Shown here piece by piece: positions 1-10,284 of a stretch of DNA of 64,000 nt (the stretch's first letter is position 1; every line of letters begins with the position of its first letter). The DNA is from Amoebidium appalachense (lineage: Eukaryota; Ichthyosporea), in the NCBI GenBank assembly GCA_963693365.1, contig CAVNZM010000012.1, positions 3,348,001-3,412,000 on the forward strand. Direction: 5' to 3'. The notes under the pieces are model-generated. The model was not told the origin of the DNA, did not search any database, and saw only the letters and a list, made by a program, of their open reading frames with translations. The position numbers were made by a program, and so were the translations under genes.

Positions 1-1053
1 AAAAAGCCGCCACCTCCTGGGACGCAGTCACATGGCGGGGGGATCCGTCCGCCCGCTCGAAAAAGGCCAGCTGTTTCTGCAACCGCCCGCGAAGCATATC
101 CACAGCGGTTTTGCCGGCGTCCATAAATTTCTGTTGTCGAATGTTACCGAGCGCATCAGGCTGAAAAGCCGCCGAGTCCAGAATTTCGAGGTGCAGAAGG
201 TTGCGCAGCTTGGTGCACAACTCAGCCTCGTAGTCCTCCTCAACAAGAAGCTCAAGCACACGGCCGCCGATGAAGGAATAATTGCGAATTTTGCTGGTAC
301 GCACACGAATTGCCCGAAAATCTTGCTTGATCTGCGAGATGGGGCCGCGAGCAAGGGTGACGTAGACGGGTTTGAAAGCGGGAGAGTGAGCACGGGCTTG
401 GTCCTGACGTGGCATGGGGTTGACAGGACGGGGACGGCACCGTTCGCGAAGGCGCTTGACAGCGGCCACAAAGCTGTCAACAGCCTCAGGCTTGCCCTTG
501 ATCGAGCCAACCTTGTTGGCCTCCTCACGAAGTGCGTCCTCCTCGGAGCGAGCAGCGGCGGCAGCATAGGAAACGGGTATGGAATTGGCAGGGGGGCGGC
601 TCCGCGAATCTCCGACCGTTCCGGAATGACGGTGGGAATGCGAGGGCCACCACCGTTAGGGGGAGACGCCGCAGCAGCTGCCGCAGCGGCCGGCCCCACC
701 GGCTGAGGCTCACGGGAAGGCGAAGGCGTATCGATGAAACGAGCCAGGGTGGCGGTGAGTTCCTCCACCCGCTGCAGGAGCTCAGTCACTTGGATGCGAA
801 GGCGGGCATTTTCATCACGTAGGTCCTTGAGTTGGTCTGTGTTGGTCTTGGGTTTCTTAGGGGCTGGGGTGGAAGGTTGTGGAGTAGACAACACAACCTG
901 CTGACTCGCCTGTTGGGACTCAAAATCCAGGATGTCGTCGGAGTTTTCGATAGCGAGGACACCAAACCGGTTGGCATGGTGGGGCGGGGGGGACTGCTCG
1001 GGACTGTGCACCCGCTTGCCATCGAGAGGGACGAGGTCATGCTGGGAGGCCAT
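1..1053 (-). pseudogene. LINE ORF1 (gag-like RNA-binding protein), frameshifted, cut by left edge
   Basis: The N-terminal half, read from the ATG at 1051-1053, is hydrophilic and has a leucine-rich coiled coil at about residues 75-110 (LKDLRDENARLRIQ), followed by an Ala tract. After a G6 run at 591-596 the meaningful reading moves to another frame. There the stretch FKPVYVTLARGP through SFIGGRVLELLV resembles the conserved part of the ORF1 at 16596-17780 (YFKVKHGRRPHR through SFIGYDVLEVAV). Coiled coil plus RNA-binding-like region is the usual plan of a non-LTR retrotransposon ORF1. The original frame also stays open for 341 codons, but its C-terminal half looks like a chance GC-rich frame. 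The element continues past the left edge, so ORF2 is not visible. Confidence 0.6.
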
Positions 1054-1064
1054 GGTGTTGGGCC

Positions 1065-1330
1065 TGAATAAAACAAAAGATGTAAAACGGTATATATACT
1101 GAAAGGGAATTCAAATCCGATGACGTAGGAAGTTAATCAAGCAAGAAAGTCTCACCCCTAGTGAATAAAACAAAAGATGTAAAATGGTATATATACTGAA
1201 ACGGAATTCAAATCCGATGACGTAGGAAGTTAATCAAGCAAGAAAGAAATAAAACAAAAGATGTAAAACGGTATATATACTGAAAGGGAATTCAAATCCG
1301 ATGACGTAGGAAGTTAATCAAGCAAGAAAG
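1065..1330 (-). repeat. Three tandem promoter-like monomers upstream of LINE ORF1
   Basis: Three near-identical units start at about 1065, 1162 and 1246. Each contains a TATATATAC box, a TGACGTAGGAAGT block (CRE/ATF-like and ETS-like) and AATCAAGCAAGAAAG. They lie immediately 5' of the minus-strand ORF1. Tandem 5'-UTR monomers acting as promoters are known in some LINE families; that role is inferred here from position and motifs. Confidence 0.6.
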
Positions 1331-1352
1331 TTAGATAGGCACGTGATATTCG

Positions 1353-1495
1353 AATGATATATTTGGTAAATGCTCATTTTATCCACCAATCGGAAGAAGA
1401 TGGTGTGATGATCGGCATCACACATCTCTTCCTGTAGAAGCGACTATGAAAGTCGTGTTTTTCGCTTCTCTCAAACAGTCTTTTCCTCGCCGCTT
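1353..1495 (+). repeat. Left direct repeat (A1) of the YR retroelement
   Basis: This 143-bp block begins AATGATATATTTGGTAAAT and ends CCTCGCCGCTT. It recurs almost exactly at 3859-4001. It contains an ATTGG-type motif and a short inverted repeat around GTGATGATCGGCATCAC. Confidence 0.8.
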
Positions 1496-1811
1496 GAGAA
1501 GCGCGCGTTAGTGAGGCCGGTCTAGTGACCAAGACCAAAGCTTTTGAGCGCAGTGAGCGCTATAGTCAGTCGTGTAGGTCCCTAGACTTTAGCTATAATA
1601 ATAGGCCCAGGAACCGCAGATCATTGAGACCGGATGCGCTCATGAGTTTTTGCAAAACCCAAGTGGGGTTGTGTTTTGGGGTTGTTTGTGTAGCTATAAG
1701 CACCTAGGCACGTCTGGCAACGTTAGCCCGTGTGGGCTGCTCGCGTGAGCATGTACAGCAGCAACGTGTGCTGCTCTCTAGTCCTAGTGTGGGCCCCGGC
1801 AGCAGTGGTCT
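1496..1811. other. Leader of the YR retroelement, no gene seen
   Basis: About 315 bases lie between the left repeat and the RT reading frame. I see no convincing coding sequence; a gag-like ORF would be expected here in a complete element. Confidence 0.4.
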
Positions 1812-3815
1812 GTGCGGGGGCGGCCGGTTATGTGTGCTCCCAGTAAGCCAGTGGGCGGGGTAGCACCTGCACCGCTCTATCAACGGGTGCGTGCGTGCCA
1901 CGACGAGTGGGCGCGCGGTGGAGGAGCCAAGGACGTGCTCTTCTGGATTAAGTATGGCATCACACCCGAATGGTGCGCTGGGCCGCCACCTCCCCACGAC
2001 ATGGGGAGGTACCTAAACTTGGGCGAAGTTGCGGAGGAGGAGGCGTTGGTGGAAGTTGCGCGTTTAGTGGGTAAGGGCGCACTTGAACCCATCGACGAGT
2101 CCAGGAAGCATTGCGTGTCGACCACGTTTGGGGTGCGGAAACCAAACGGTAAAGTGCGGCTTATAATCGACATGCGCCCAGTGAATGAGTATGCCCTACA
2201 GCGGGGCCTCAAGTACGAGACGCTCAGTGACCTGCAGGTCATTGCTCAGCCAGGTGACCACGGCTTCAGTTTCGACCTGGAGGACGGCTACTTTGCGCTG
2301 GCAATTGCGCCACGGTGGCGTAAATATTTTCAGATTCGGGTTGGCGGCCAGCTGTATCAGTACACTGTGCTGCCTTTCGGCTATTCCCTCAGCCCATACT
2401 ACTTCACGCGGCTCATGAAGGAGTTCGGTCGGCGTCTTCACCGGCGCGGTGTGCGCACGTTAGCGTTCTTGGACGACTGGTTGGTCGTCGAACGGCCGCT
2501 AAAGGCGCTGCAAACTCGCGGTGTTGTTGAGGGGGAGCTCGAGGCAACGGGCCTGAACCGAAAATACGGAGAAGGGCCAGTGGGAGCCCACCGACCACCT
2601 CGACCATCTAGGCATCCATGTCGACCTTGCCGCGGGTGTGTTGGCCCCTACCGCCACCTCTATGGAGAAGCTGGTGGAGGAAACCAAGCGGGTGATGGCC
2701 AAGGCTCGCAAGGGCAAGCGATGGGTGGAAAAGAAGCAAGTCGCCCGGTGGTTGGGGGTGGTCATGAGTATGCGGGCTGCCACTCCCCACGTGCTGACGT
2801 TGGTGCGGCCAGTGTATGCCGCCCTACGCTGGGGAAATTGGCGCAGTTTCGTTCGGCTTTCGGGGCGTCAGTTACGGATTATCGGTCGGACGCCCCAGTT
2901 CATTGGCCGGTTGCCTCGGGCGGAGATATGGCCCAACCCGGCCACGGCTACGCTCATCACGGATGCCGCCACCACACACGGCTGGGGGGCCGTGCTTCAA
3001 GTGGCGGGATCCCGGCCCTGCCCCTACGCTTGAGGCGGCGGGCAGGTGGGCAGCCGACGACGCTCCGCGGGCGGCGGCGATTGCGGAGTGTGAGGGCCTG
3101 TTGGAGGCCTATCAGAGCCCTGCCCTGCAGGAAGCCCTCCGTGGGCAGCGGGTGCAGTGGCAAGCCGATGCCCAGGCGGCCCTTGGGGCCGTGCGGAAAA
3201 AGGGCAGGCGGCAGCCCCTCGATGCAGCGCATTCTGTGGCAGCTTCTGCAGTTGTGCCTCGACCACGGGTTGCCTTGGCCACAGGAGGTGGCCTACATCC
3301 CGGGTGAGCTCAACGACCGAGCAGATTGGCTGTCGCGGGTGGACCCCCGGCATGAATGGCAAGTCACGCCGGAGGCAGTCGAGCGGGTGGAGTGGCTGCT
3401 GGGCATGCAGCCCGAAGTCGATCGGTTTGCCACCCACACCTCGGCAGTGAAGGCCGAGTTTAATGTGTGGGCCCAGGCAGGGGCCCCCGGTGGGATGGCA
3501 GACGGGTTGGCGGTGCCGTGGACGGCGCCAAGCTGGTGGGCGCCTCCGTTCCCGCTGATCAAGCGAACGGTGGCCAAGCTGCAGCGGGAAGGTGCAGCGG
3601 GCATCCTCGTCGTTCCAGTGTGGGATACGGCGTCGTGGTGGCCCGTCATTCAGGGGTTGGCTTCGGCAAGTGTGCCTCTGCGCCCCTCTGAGGTGATTTT
3701 CCCGCGCGGGGTTCGGCCGTGGCGTATGCAAGCATTTCGTCTGGACGGCACCCCGGTTCCTGGGCAGGCTGAGGGGCCCCAGCCAGCCAGCGTAAGGCAT
3801 AATAGTGTATGTTAG
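1812..3815 (+). pseudogene. DIRS/Ngaro-type reverse transcriptase-RNase H, frame broken
   Basis: The first 250 residues carry RT motifs: KPNGKVRLIIDMRPVNE, FSFDLEDGYFALAI, LPFGYSLSPYYFTRL and the catalytic FLDDWLVV (about 2466-2489). From about 2560 to 3010 the sensible protein is in another frame and ends with the RNase H start LITDAATTHGWGAVL. The original frame then regains meaning with QEVAYIPGELNDRADWLSRV and a tail (VDRFATHTSAVKAEFNVW, ILVVPVWDTASWWPVI) typical of DIRS/Ngaro RT-RH proteins. At least two compensating frameshifts are needed, so the 667-codon open frame does not encode one functional enzyme. It would act in reverse transcription of the element RNA. Confidence 0.75.
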
Positions 3816-3841
3816 CCGGCTGTGTCTTAGTGGACGTAGAT

Positions 3842-4001
3842 AGCAGTTTGGTGTCTAAAATGATATATTTGGTAAATACTCATTTTATCCACCAATCGGA
3901 AGAAGATGGTGTGATGATCGGCATCACACATCTCTTCCTGTAGAAGCGACTATGAAAGTCGTGTTTTTCGCTTCTCTCAAACAGTCTTTTCCTCGCCGCT
4001 T
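3842..4001 (+). repeat. B1-A2 junction repeat of the YR retroelement
   Basis: AGCAGTTTGGTGTCTAAAAT (3842-3861) runs directly into the second copy of the 143-bp repeat (3859-4001). The short overlap AAT is shared by the two repeat types, as expected if this block mirrors a closed-circle junction. Confidence 0.65.
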
Positions 4002-4296
4002 CTCTTAGGACCCACCCACCAGCCCGCATTCTGTTTCCTCGCCGTCTGCTGTTCTCAGCTTTATGAATCAGGGCTGTAAGTGCTAGGTTGAGGGTAGTAG
4101 TGCTTGGTTGGGGGGGGGGGGGGGGGGGGATGATTTCTGTTTTTTGGCCCGAGGGCCTCATCTGTATTGATCTCGTGTGTATGGCCCCAGGGCCGGGAGT
4201 CAGTACATGTGATTTATTTGCGGCCCACTGAAGGCCTGCGGGGACGGCAGCCGGGTGCTGCCTCTCATCATCAGACCGGCCATAAAGCAATCGAAA
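4002..4296. other. Non-coding segment with a poly-G run
   Basis: No gene is seen. A run of about 19 G lies near 4110-4129. The segment sits between the second long repeat and the last 20-bp repeat of the YR element and may be part of its 3' end. Confidence 0.35.
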
Positions 4297-4316
4297 AGCA
4301 GTTTGGTGTCTAAAAT
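4297..4316 (+). repeat. Terminal 20-bp repeat (B2) of the YR retroelement
   Basis: Exact second copy of the 20-bp segment at 3842-3861. Bases following it (TCTAAAAAAACTGCG) differ, which marks this as the probable right boundary. Confidence 0.5.
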
Positions 4317-4430
4317 TCTAAAAAAACTGCGTAAAAAGGTAAGCACATCATTTTCTAAGAAAAGTGAATAAAAAAATGCAGGCACACCTTAAGATAAAAA
4401 GGGGGAATAAAAAAGCAGAGGGACACCAGT

Positions 4431-5606
4431 TTAATCACGCCCCTCCGTCTTTCTCCCCTTCCCAGACGAGCGCTCCTTTTCCCCCTTACCCCCACATAGT
4501 CTCTCCACCAAGTCTCTCCTGTCACCCAACGACCGACACATCTTCTTGTGTCCCGCCCAACTCTTCTTCTGGCACTCCCGCCCACAAAACTTGGCCGTCA
4601 TGCACCCACGACAAAAAAACAATTTGCCCTCCTTCATGCATCCCCAACACTGATTGGCCGGTATCTAATTTGCCGGTTCTGATTGGCTCCGTGGCTGCGC
4701 CTTTTCACTCGTTTTTAATTCACTTCCCCGCGATTCACCCGCGACGTCCGGCGTGTCTGTCGACTGTGATTTTTCCAACACACTGCCGTCAGCGCCGATG
4801 TCTCCAGTTTTGCGCAAAACGCTCGTGCCGCTACTGCTCGTAGGCGATTGGTCGCCGGGGCCGGTGGTCGTGGGAACTTTGGTAGCCGGCGCCGGCTGTC
4901 CAGAGGTTAGAACGGCGCGTTCGATAACGAGCCCGAATACAACCATGCACATAAGAAGACGGTCATAGGGCAACCCTCCACCCTCGGAAAGTTCCTCCTT
5001 CGATGTCTCGGAAAATTTCTCCGCAAAACCCTCCGCCCACTCACGCAACTTCGCCGATCGTTCGCTCTCATCGCTTTCTTTAAACACCACTCGTGCCATG
5101 ATGTTTCCAAATACGACAGCATTCGAAACCTCCCGCTCCCAATCCACTCGCGCGCGTAGAAAGTCCCTGTCTTTTTTCCTCCCCTTCCCGGCGGTGAGTT
5201 GGTCGAACAAAGAGGGACCAAGTACGCCGGAGTACGCATAAGAAGAGAGATCCGGGCTCCTGAAAAGTGCATACTCATTCAGGAGCCTTGCACGAAATAC
5301 CACATCGTCCACAACTCCAAACATAACGCCTCCTCCAGCAAAAGAACGCAAACGAAAAGAACGCCCCTCCTCTGGTGGGGCGCTTCGAAGAACTATCGGT
5401 CCATCGTCTTTGCGCAAAATGCTCGAAATATATTCCGCCTTCATCTTTAGGCTTCCCAAAACCTCACCCCTTCCCGCATGCAACATCTTTTCTGACGTGA
5501 TCCGCACATCCCGTGACATTTGGTTTAGCACCATAACTTTGGACCAATCGGATTCCACATGCGCAAAAAACGATTGAAGGATGGTCACGTCGCTGTTTGA
5601 CGTCAA
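4431..5606 (-). pseudogene. MYND zinc-finger protein gene with in-frame TAG
   Basis: From the ATG at 5606 a 313-residue frame runs to a TAG at 4665-4667 with an acidic, Ser/Thr/Pro-rich tail. The same frame continues beyond the stop into a complete MYND finger with spacing C-x2-C-x8-C-x2-C-x5-C-x3-C-x7-H-x3-C, beginning CWGCMKEGKLFFCRGC and ending about 20 residues before a long Lys/Gly-rich tail. MYND fingers bind short proline-containing peptides in chromatin and signalling proteins. One codon (TAG) separates the two halves, so this is a nonsense mutation, a readthrough stop, a spliced-out segment or a reassigned codon. The N-terminal 250 residues match no family I recognise. It is a cellular-type gene, on the same strand as the kelch gene to its right. 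Confidence 0.6.
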
Positions 5607-6676
5607 GGCAGGGGGGCACGGGAGACAGTCGGCGGCATAAACCCACGTTTGATTGGTTGCCGTCTCTTTCCAAAACCTCTGCGGGTGTCCTGAATCCGTT
5701 TCGGATAAGGGGCACCGTTGGTGTGGGGGCCGTGGGGTGCTTTTGGTCGTAAAAACGAAACAATCCGAACGATATTCCGGCCCGATCAGCGATGGGTGAA
5801 AAATATTATAAGTATTCTAACTATGTCGGGGAAGCAGAGACACAGTGGTGCAGTGTAAAAACACCACAGACACACAGACAAACACACAGACGGAAACGAT
5901 CGGAGAAGTGTACAGAACAGACATCAATGTTTAGACACAACTGAACTGAGTTTATTTTGAGATGTGCTTATATAACCGCAATCACTAAGTCAAACCTATG
6001 TATGATTTCCGACCAGTCGGAAATCAGAATAGATATCGGATAGACCAATCATAATGGACTGATCACTACAGCAATAGATCCAACACTCGCAATAGATCAC
6101 GGCAAGGCATAAGAACGGCAGTCACGAAGAAACTGTAAACCTTGACACTAATTTCTAACCTATTATTGAGGTTAACGGCAGGGACACGTTATGACTAGTC
6201 TAGTGATTGGTTAGACCGCGGCAATTCGCAAAACAAACATAGTTGAATAAACTATTGACACATAAAATAGTACATGGTGTAGCCTATGTGTTTTTCTTCC
6301 AATCAAAACACATCTACTTCACACGAATTAACTCAACGTATATTAGTGAGAAAGAACAGTGATCACACACATGAACACCAGGGAAAAAGGAGGAAAGAAA
6401 AGAGAAGAAGAGAAGAGAGAAAAAGAGAGGAACACAGAACAACAAACATGAACACGATAGCACAGTTACAACATAAGATATTCATGTACACACAAACATG
6501 TGCACGAGCACTCCTACTGAGTGGATTCGTGCAGGTACATATCTATATTCTAATCTTTAGATCAACACACGATTAGAGCCAATATGACACGATTACAGAC
6601 ACGAAAACATATTTGAGATCGATTAACAATTTTACGAACAAGGAGGGTGACTTTTGCATTAATGCTATGAACTGAA
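5607..6676. other. Intergenic region upstream of the MYND gene
   Basis: Moderately AT-rich with no convincing gene. Near the MYND start are CCAAT-box-like motifs (GATTGG near 5650, CCAATC near 5548). The rest (about 5800-6676) is unstructured apart from a purine-rich AAGAGAAGAAGAGAAG stretch near 6400. Confidence 0.3.
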
Positions 6677-8125
6677 TCATAAACACAAACTGAAAGATCT
6701 TACACATGTACAAACTACGTACTTCAACAATGGGGTCACGCCGCCGTGCACCGAAAACGTCCCGTGATCCCACACACACAGCGCCGCATATCCCCTCTGT
6801 GTCGGCCCGTCACCGCGCAGGCGAGGTACGGTACAACGTATTTGGGGTATCCAACTCCACTTGACATGTCGTGTGCGTGGCGCCGGCCAGGGCAAACCCA
6901 CCCACAAGAACGAATGACTTCCCCCCCAACCATCCCAGAGATGCACCGTGAAGCGGGGGAGGAACCGGCCCGCGCGTGCACGTTCTGCATCCAGCTTCAC
7001 CCACATCTCCAACGGCCGCAACACCCACCAATCATCCAACACTCGCCCATTTCCGGACACACCGCCATATAAGGCAATCGTGCCTGTAGCCGCCACCGCC
7101 ATTGCCGCCCCCCACCGCGCCACCGGACCGGTTCCAGAACCTTCCCCAACCACCCCCCACGTGTTTCTTTTCAAATCGAGCACGTACATGCGCCCGTCTG
7201 TGGCTTCCCCATCCGCTCCGCACCCACCAAAAACGAAAAATTCGTCCTGTATGATATACCCACCCCTGCCCCGTACCGCGGGCTCGGCACCTTTCCCGTT
7301 GTTTCCAGCTGTTTCCATTCGCAATCCGGCGTGAACACCCACGTGTCGTTCATGGTAGTGTTGTTGCACCCACCAAACACCACCATACCACGTGTAGAAT
7401 GCATGGCCGCCCCATGAATGGCCCGTGCAGGCGGAAGGCTGGGGGTTTGTTCACCTGTCCGCGCCTCAGACCACAAGCGTGTATCGCCGTTTTCCGAAAC
7501 AAAAAATACATCGTTTGAACTCTACGGTCGCTTTGGCGAGTGGCTGTGTAGCGCCGCCGAAAACGCACAGAGAGCGAGAGCCCTGGCCTTGGGGTGCAAA
7601 AGAAACCGCAGTGTGACCCCCCCGTGCAAGAAACGCCCTATTGGTGCCTAGTTTTGCGCCCCCCTCGCCCTCCTTGGGTGGGTCAACGGCGTGATGTGCC
7701 ATTCTCGTGCACCCCCATGACTCGTCAGAAGCTCTGAAATTAATGCCCGGAAAAGTGGGGGCACCACCGCGCAGGACTTTTCTGGCGTTTTGGTCCGCAT
7801 CAGCCAAGATCATCGCTGCACGGTTACTCAATTCCGGCCGGGAGTCCCTCATGCACATGGCATGGTGCGAAAAAATGATCTGGTTGTCGGCTTTCATATA
7901 CGCCTCGCAGCAAACGGCAGACGGGCCCCGCACAAGCCGCTCCACACAGTCGAGAAAAAACGCCATTGTGTCGCGCATGTTTGCTCGCACGTTTATCATG
8001 ACGTGGGGAGGTACATGCTCTTTAGCAAACCCACGCAGCGCAAACTCCTTCACACCAGCATCCATAAGAGCACGTGACGTTTCCAGCGTGTTTGCGTAAA
8101 TGGCAAGGCCTCCTAAATAGCACAC
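6677..8125 (-). pseudogene. Kelch-repeat protein, interrupted by several frameshifts
   Basis: Kelch-type blades can be followed from right to left across three frames: SLCVFGGA, DVFFVSENGDTRLWSEA, GMVVFGGCNNTTMNDTWVF, DEFFVFGGCGADGEATDG with YVLDLKRNTW, GTIALYGGVSGNGRVLDDWW, KSFVLVGGFALAG and GTFSVHGGV. The frame changes near 7530, 7260, 6960 and 6850. The N-terminal 140 residues (from ATG 8125) are helical, and NRAAMILADADQN looks like an armadillo-type repeat, though this is not certain. Kelch propellers are protein-interaction platforms. Either the gene has decayed or the assembly contains indels; introns are less likely because each break is a one-base shift with no spare sequence. Confidence 0.6.
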
Positions 8126-8300
8126 CCGGGCCGAGGCACGAGGTCGTCACATATGAGCAGTGACGTCATCAAGAGTAGGGTTAGCTTCCAGCCGAATCCA
8201 GCGAAATGATTGGCCAACTGAGGAACGCGCGAACCCCAGTAAAGGCGATTTCGATTGGATAGAAGATTTTTGACTGCCATTTAGTGATTGGACAATACAG
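8126..8300 (-). promoter_or_regulatory. Probable promoter of the kelch gene (CRE and CCAAT motifs)
   Basis: A perfect palindromic CRE, TGACGTCA, lies at 8161-8168, 36 bases upstream of the presumed start. Three ATTGG (inverted CCAAT) motifs follow near 8209, 8257 and 8289. The grouping next to a minus-strand start suggests a promoter. Confidence 0.45.
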
Positions 8301-8739
8301 CAAATGGCGGGCTTTTGGTGTTCTTTGTATACTCGGGAAATTGTGGGGTACCAACATTAAGGATAAGGCAAAACCAACAATATTAGTATCTAGTCTGTTT
8401 TAATAGCTTTATGAAATAACAAATACGCCAATGCGCTCATTTATTTAACATTTAAATGGTTTATGCCGTTTTTTTTGGCGTTTATAATATTTTAGGGAGT
8501 TATTTTAAGGGGTTAAGACTTTAAGTTGACGTAAGTACAATTACTTCATCAATCCCCATCGATCTCTCGTTGTGATCTAGGGGGCTGTGTGCCGGCCGCT
8601 TGTGTTGCTGCTACACGTGGAATAGTAACTATTTCTTTGCCACCACTTTACGTGAAGTGCTCCTGCATTATATTTAAAAAAGGCTGGGCAGTGCCACTTT
8701 GGCCACGCCCACATCAGCAAACCTACCCCCGTTACTTTG
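8301..8739. other. AT-rich intergenic sequence
   Basis: No gene, RNA or clear repeat is seen. Confidence 0.3.
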
Positions 8740-9905
8740 GGTGACATTGGTATACAAAAGGTTATCCATGACACAATGGTATACACGCTGGTAACCTTGT
8801 ATACACGATATTATACACACCATGTCACCTCAATGCTATCCCTGTACAATATGATAACGTCGTGATAGCGTATTGGTAACATCATGGCAGTGGTACATTC
8901 CTGTATAACTGCTAAGGTTATACATTGTGTTACGCAGATGTTACCAAAGGTGACACAGTGTCAATGTTAACATTGTGTCTACCATAGTGTACACCATATT
9001 GTATAATTATGTGTATACTTTATCTGTACCAATTGTAACATATAGGCGAGGGTAACAATATGGTGACATTAAGGCATACGGGGGTACCAATCCCGATATA
9101 CCAACCCTATAGCATACTTGTATCTTATAAGATAGCAATTGCAATATTCTGCGTATTTTTGGGCATCCGTTTGTAACCCTTGTGATATCCCCCGGATTGA
9201 GTCAGGGGGGTAAAAACGGGGGACAGCAGTTTGTGTGAAAAAGTTGAATTTTTACACCAATTTTATGCCAATCAGGACATACCGAGATTACTATATGTCA
9301 GAGGGTTAGGTCTAGGGGGAGGCGCCAGGATAATACAAATGTTACACAGTATGCTACACGGGGATAGCTGTGGTAACATTAGATAACATTTGGGTACCAT
9401 CGTGTATGTCAAAGGCTAAATATTTGGCGTACGCACTTGTGTACATGCTGATACCGTAGTGGCAGTGATAACAATAGAGATACCATTTGGGGCTCTTTAC
9501 TGTATACCACTTTTTTATCCTTTTTGTTATCAATGCCCGTGTACCACTCTACGGCGAGGGTAACAACCTGGTACCCTACATGTATTTCACGGATATTTAC
9601 ATGTATACCACTCTGCTACCAATCTATTGTCCTTTGTGTTATCCCTGCCATGGTGGTACCACTCAGTGGCGAGGGTAACAACAAGGGTAACAACAAGGTA
9701 CTACCCCATGTGTGTCACATATATACCAAAATGCTGTCCACTGTGGTATACTCGCCACCCTGCCATCATTGGTACCACTCAGTGGCGAGGGTAACAACAA
9801 GGGTAACAACAAGGTACCCCATTTGTGTCACATATATACCAAAATGCTGTCCACTGTGGTATACTCGCCATGGTTTTACAATAACGATAACCCTGATATA
9901 TATTA
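8740..9905. repeat. GTATAC/GTAACA-rich degenerate repeat island
   Basis: This stretch is dense in short palindromic words: GTATAC, GTNAC, GGTACC, TGTTAC/GTAACA. They are spaced irregularly at roughly 10-20 bases, with no open reading frame of note. The same style of sequence recurs at 61,340-62,060. It does not look like ordinary AT-rich intergenic DNA; it may be an eroded minisatellite or the end of a large element. Confidence 0.5.
9540..9881 (+). repeat. Three tandem copies of a ~115-bp unit
   Basis: Units start near 9540, 9655 and 9771. The last two are nearly identical (period 116) and each holds two copies of GGGTAACAACAA followed by ACATATATACCAAAATGCTG. The first unit is diverged. The array lies at the right end of the GTATAC-rich island. 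Confidence 0.75.
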
Positions 9906-10019
9906 AGACAACCGTTTGATACATCAACTGTCACGCACTGTGACTGTGACAGTCCTCGGGTGACCCCTTCAGTTTTTTCCGCCTTTGGTGAGTGTGTGTG
10001 TCACGGTGTGTGTTTTGAA

Positions 10020-10021
<2 letters not shown>

Positions 10022-10063
<42 letters not shown>

Positions 10064-10284
10064 GCGAGACGTGCGTGTGTCACGCTGCAAGTGCGTGTGC
10101 GTGTGCGTGTGTGTGTGTGGGTGTGGGTGCGCGCGTGTGCGTGTGTGTGTGCGCGTGCGCGTGTGTGTGTGTGTGTGTTCGGGTGCGCGCGCGTGTGTGT
10201 ATCTGTGCGGGGGGGTGTTAGGGGGGGGGGGGGGGGGGGAGGGGGGGTTGGGATGGGGGGGAAGGGGGGAGGGGGTGCGGAGGG
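10022..10284 (+). repeat. Poly-G run, GT microsatellite and G-rich tract
   Basis: A run of about 40 G (10023-10062) is followed by an interrupted GT/GC tract to about 10200 and another G-rich tract to about 10275. The G runs could form G-quadruplexes. No coding meaning is apparent. Confidence 0.85.

Larger units (their letters stand above)
1353..4316 (+). mobile_element. Degenerate DIRS/Ngaro-like tyrosine-recombinase retroelement
   Basis: The element is bounded by a 143-bp direct repeat (1353-1495 and 3859-4001). A 20-bp repeat lies just before the second copy (3842-3861) and again at 4297-4316. The order A1 - coding - B1A2 - B2 is the split-direct-repeat layout known for YR retroelements, where the internal B1A2 junction matches the joined ends of a circular intermediate. 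The internal ORF is a DIRS/Ngaro-type RT-RNase H. I see no gag or recombinase gene between the repeats, so this looks like an internally deleted copy. Confidence 0.6.

Noticed and set aside
9655-9881. CRISPR-like array
   Set aside because: There are only three tandem 115-bp copies with no unique spacers, in eukaryotic DNA.
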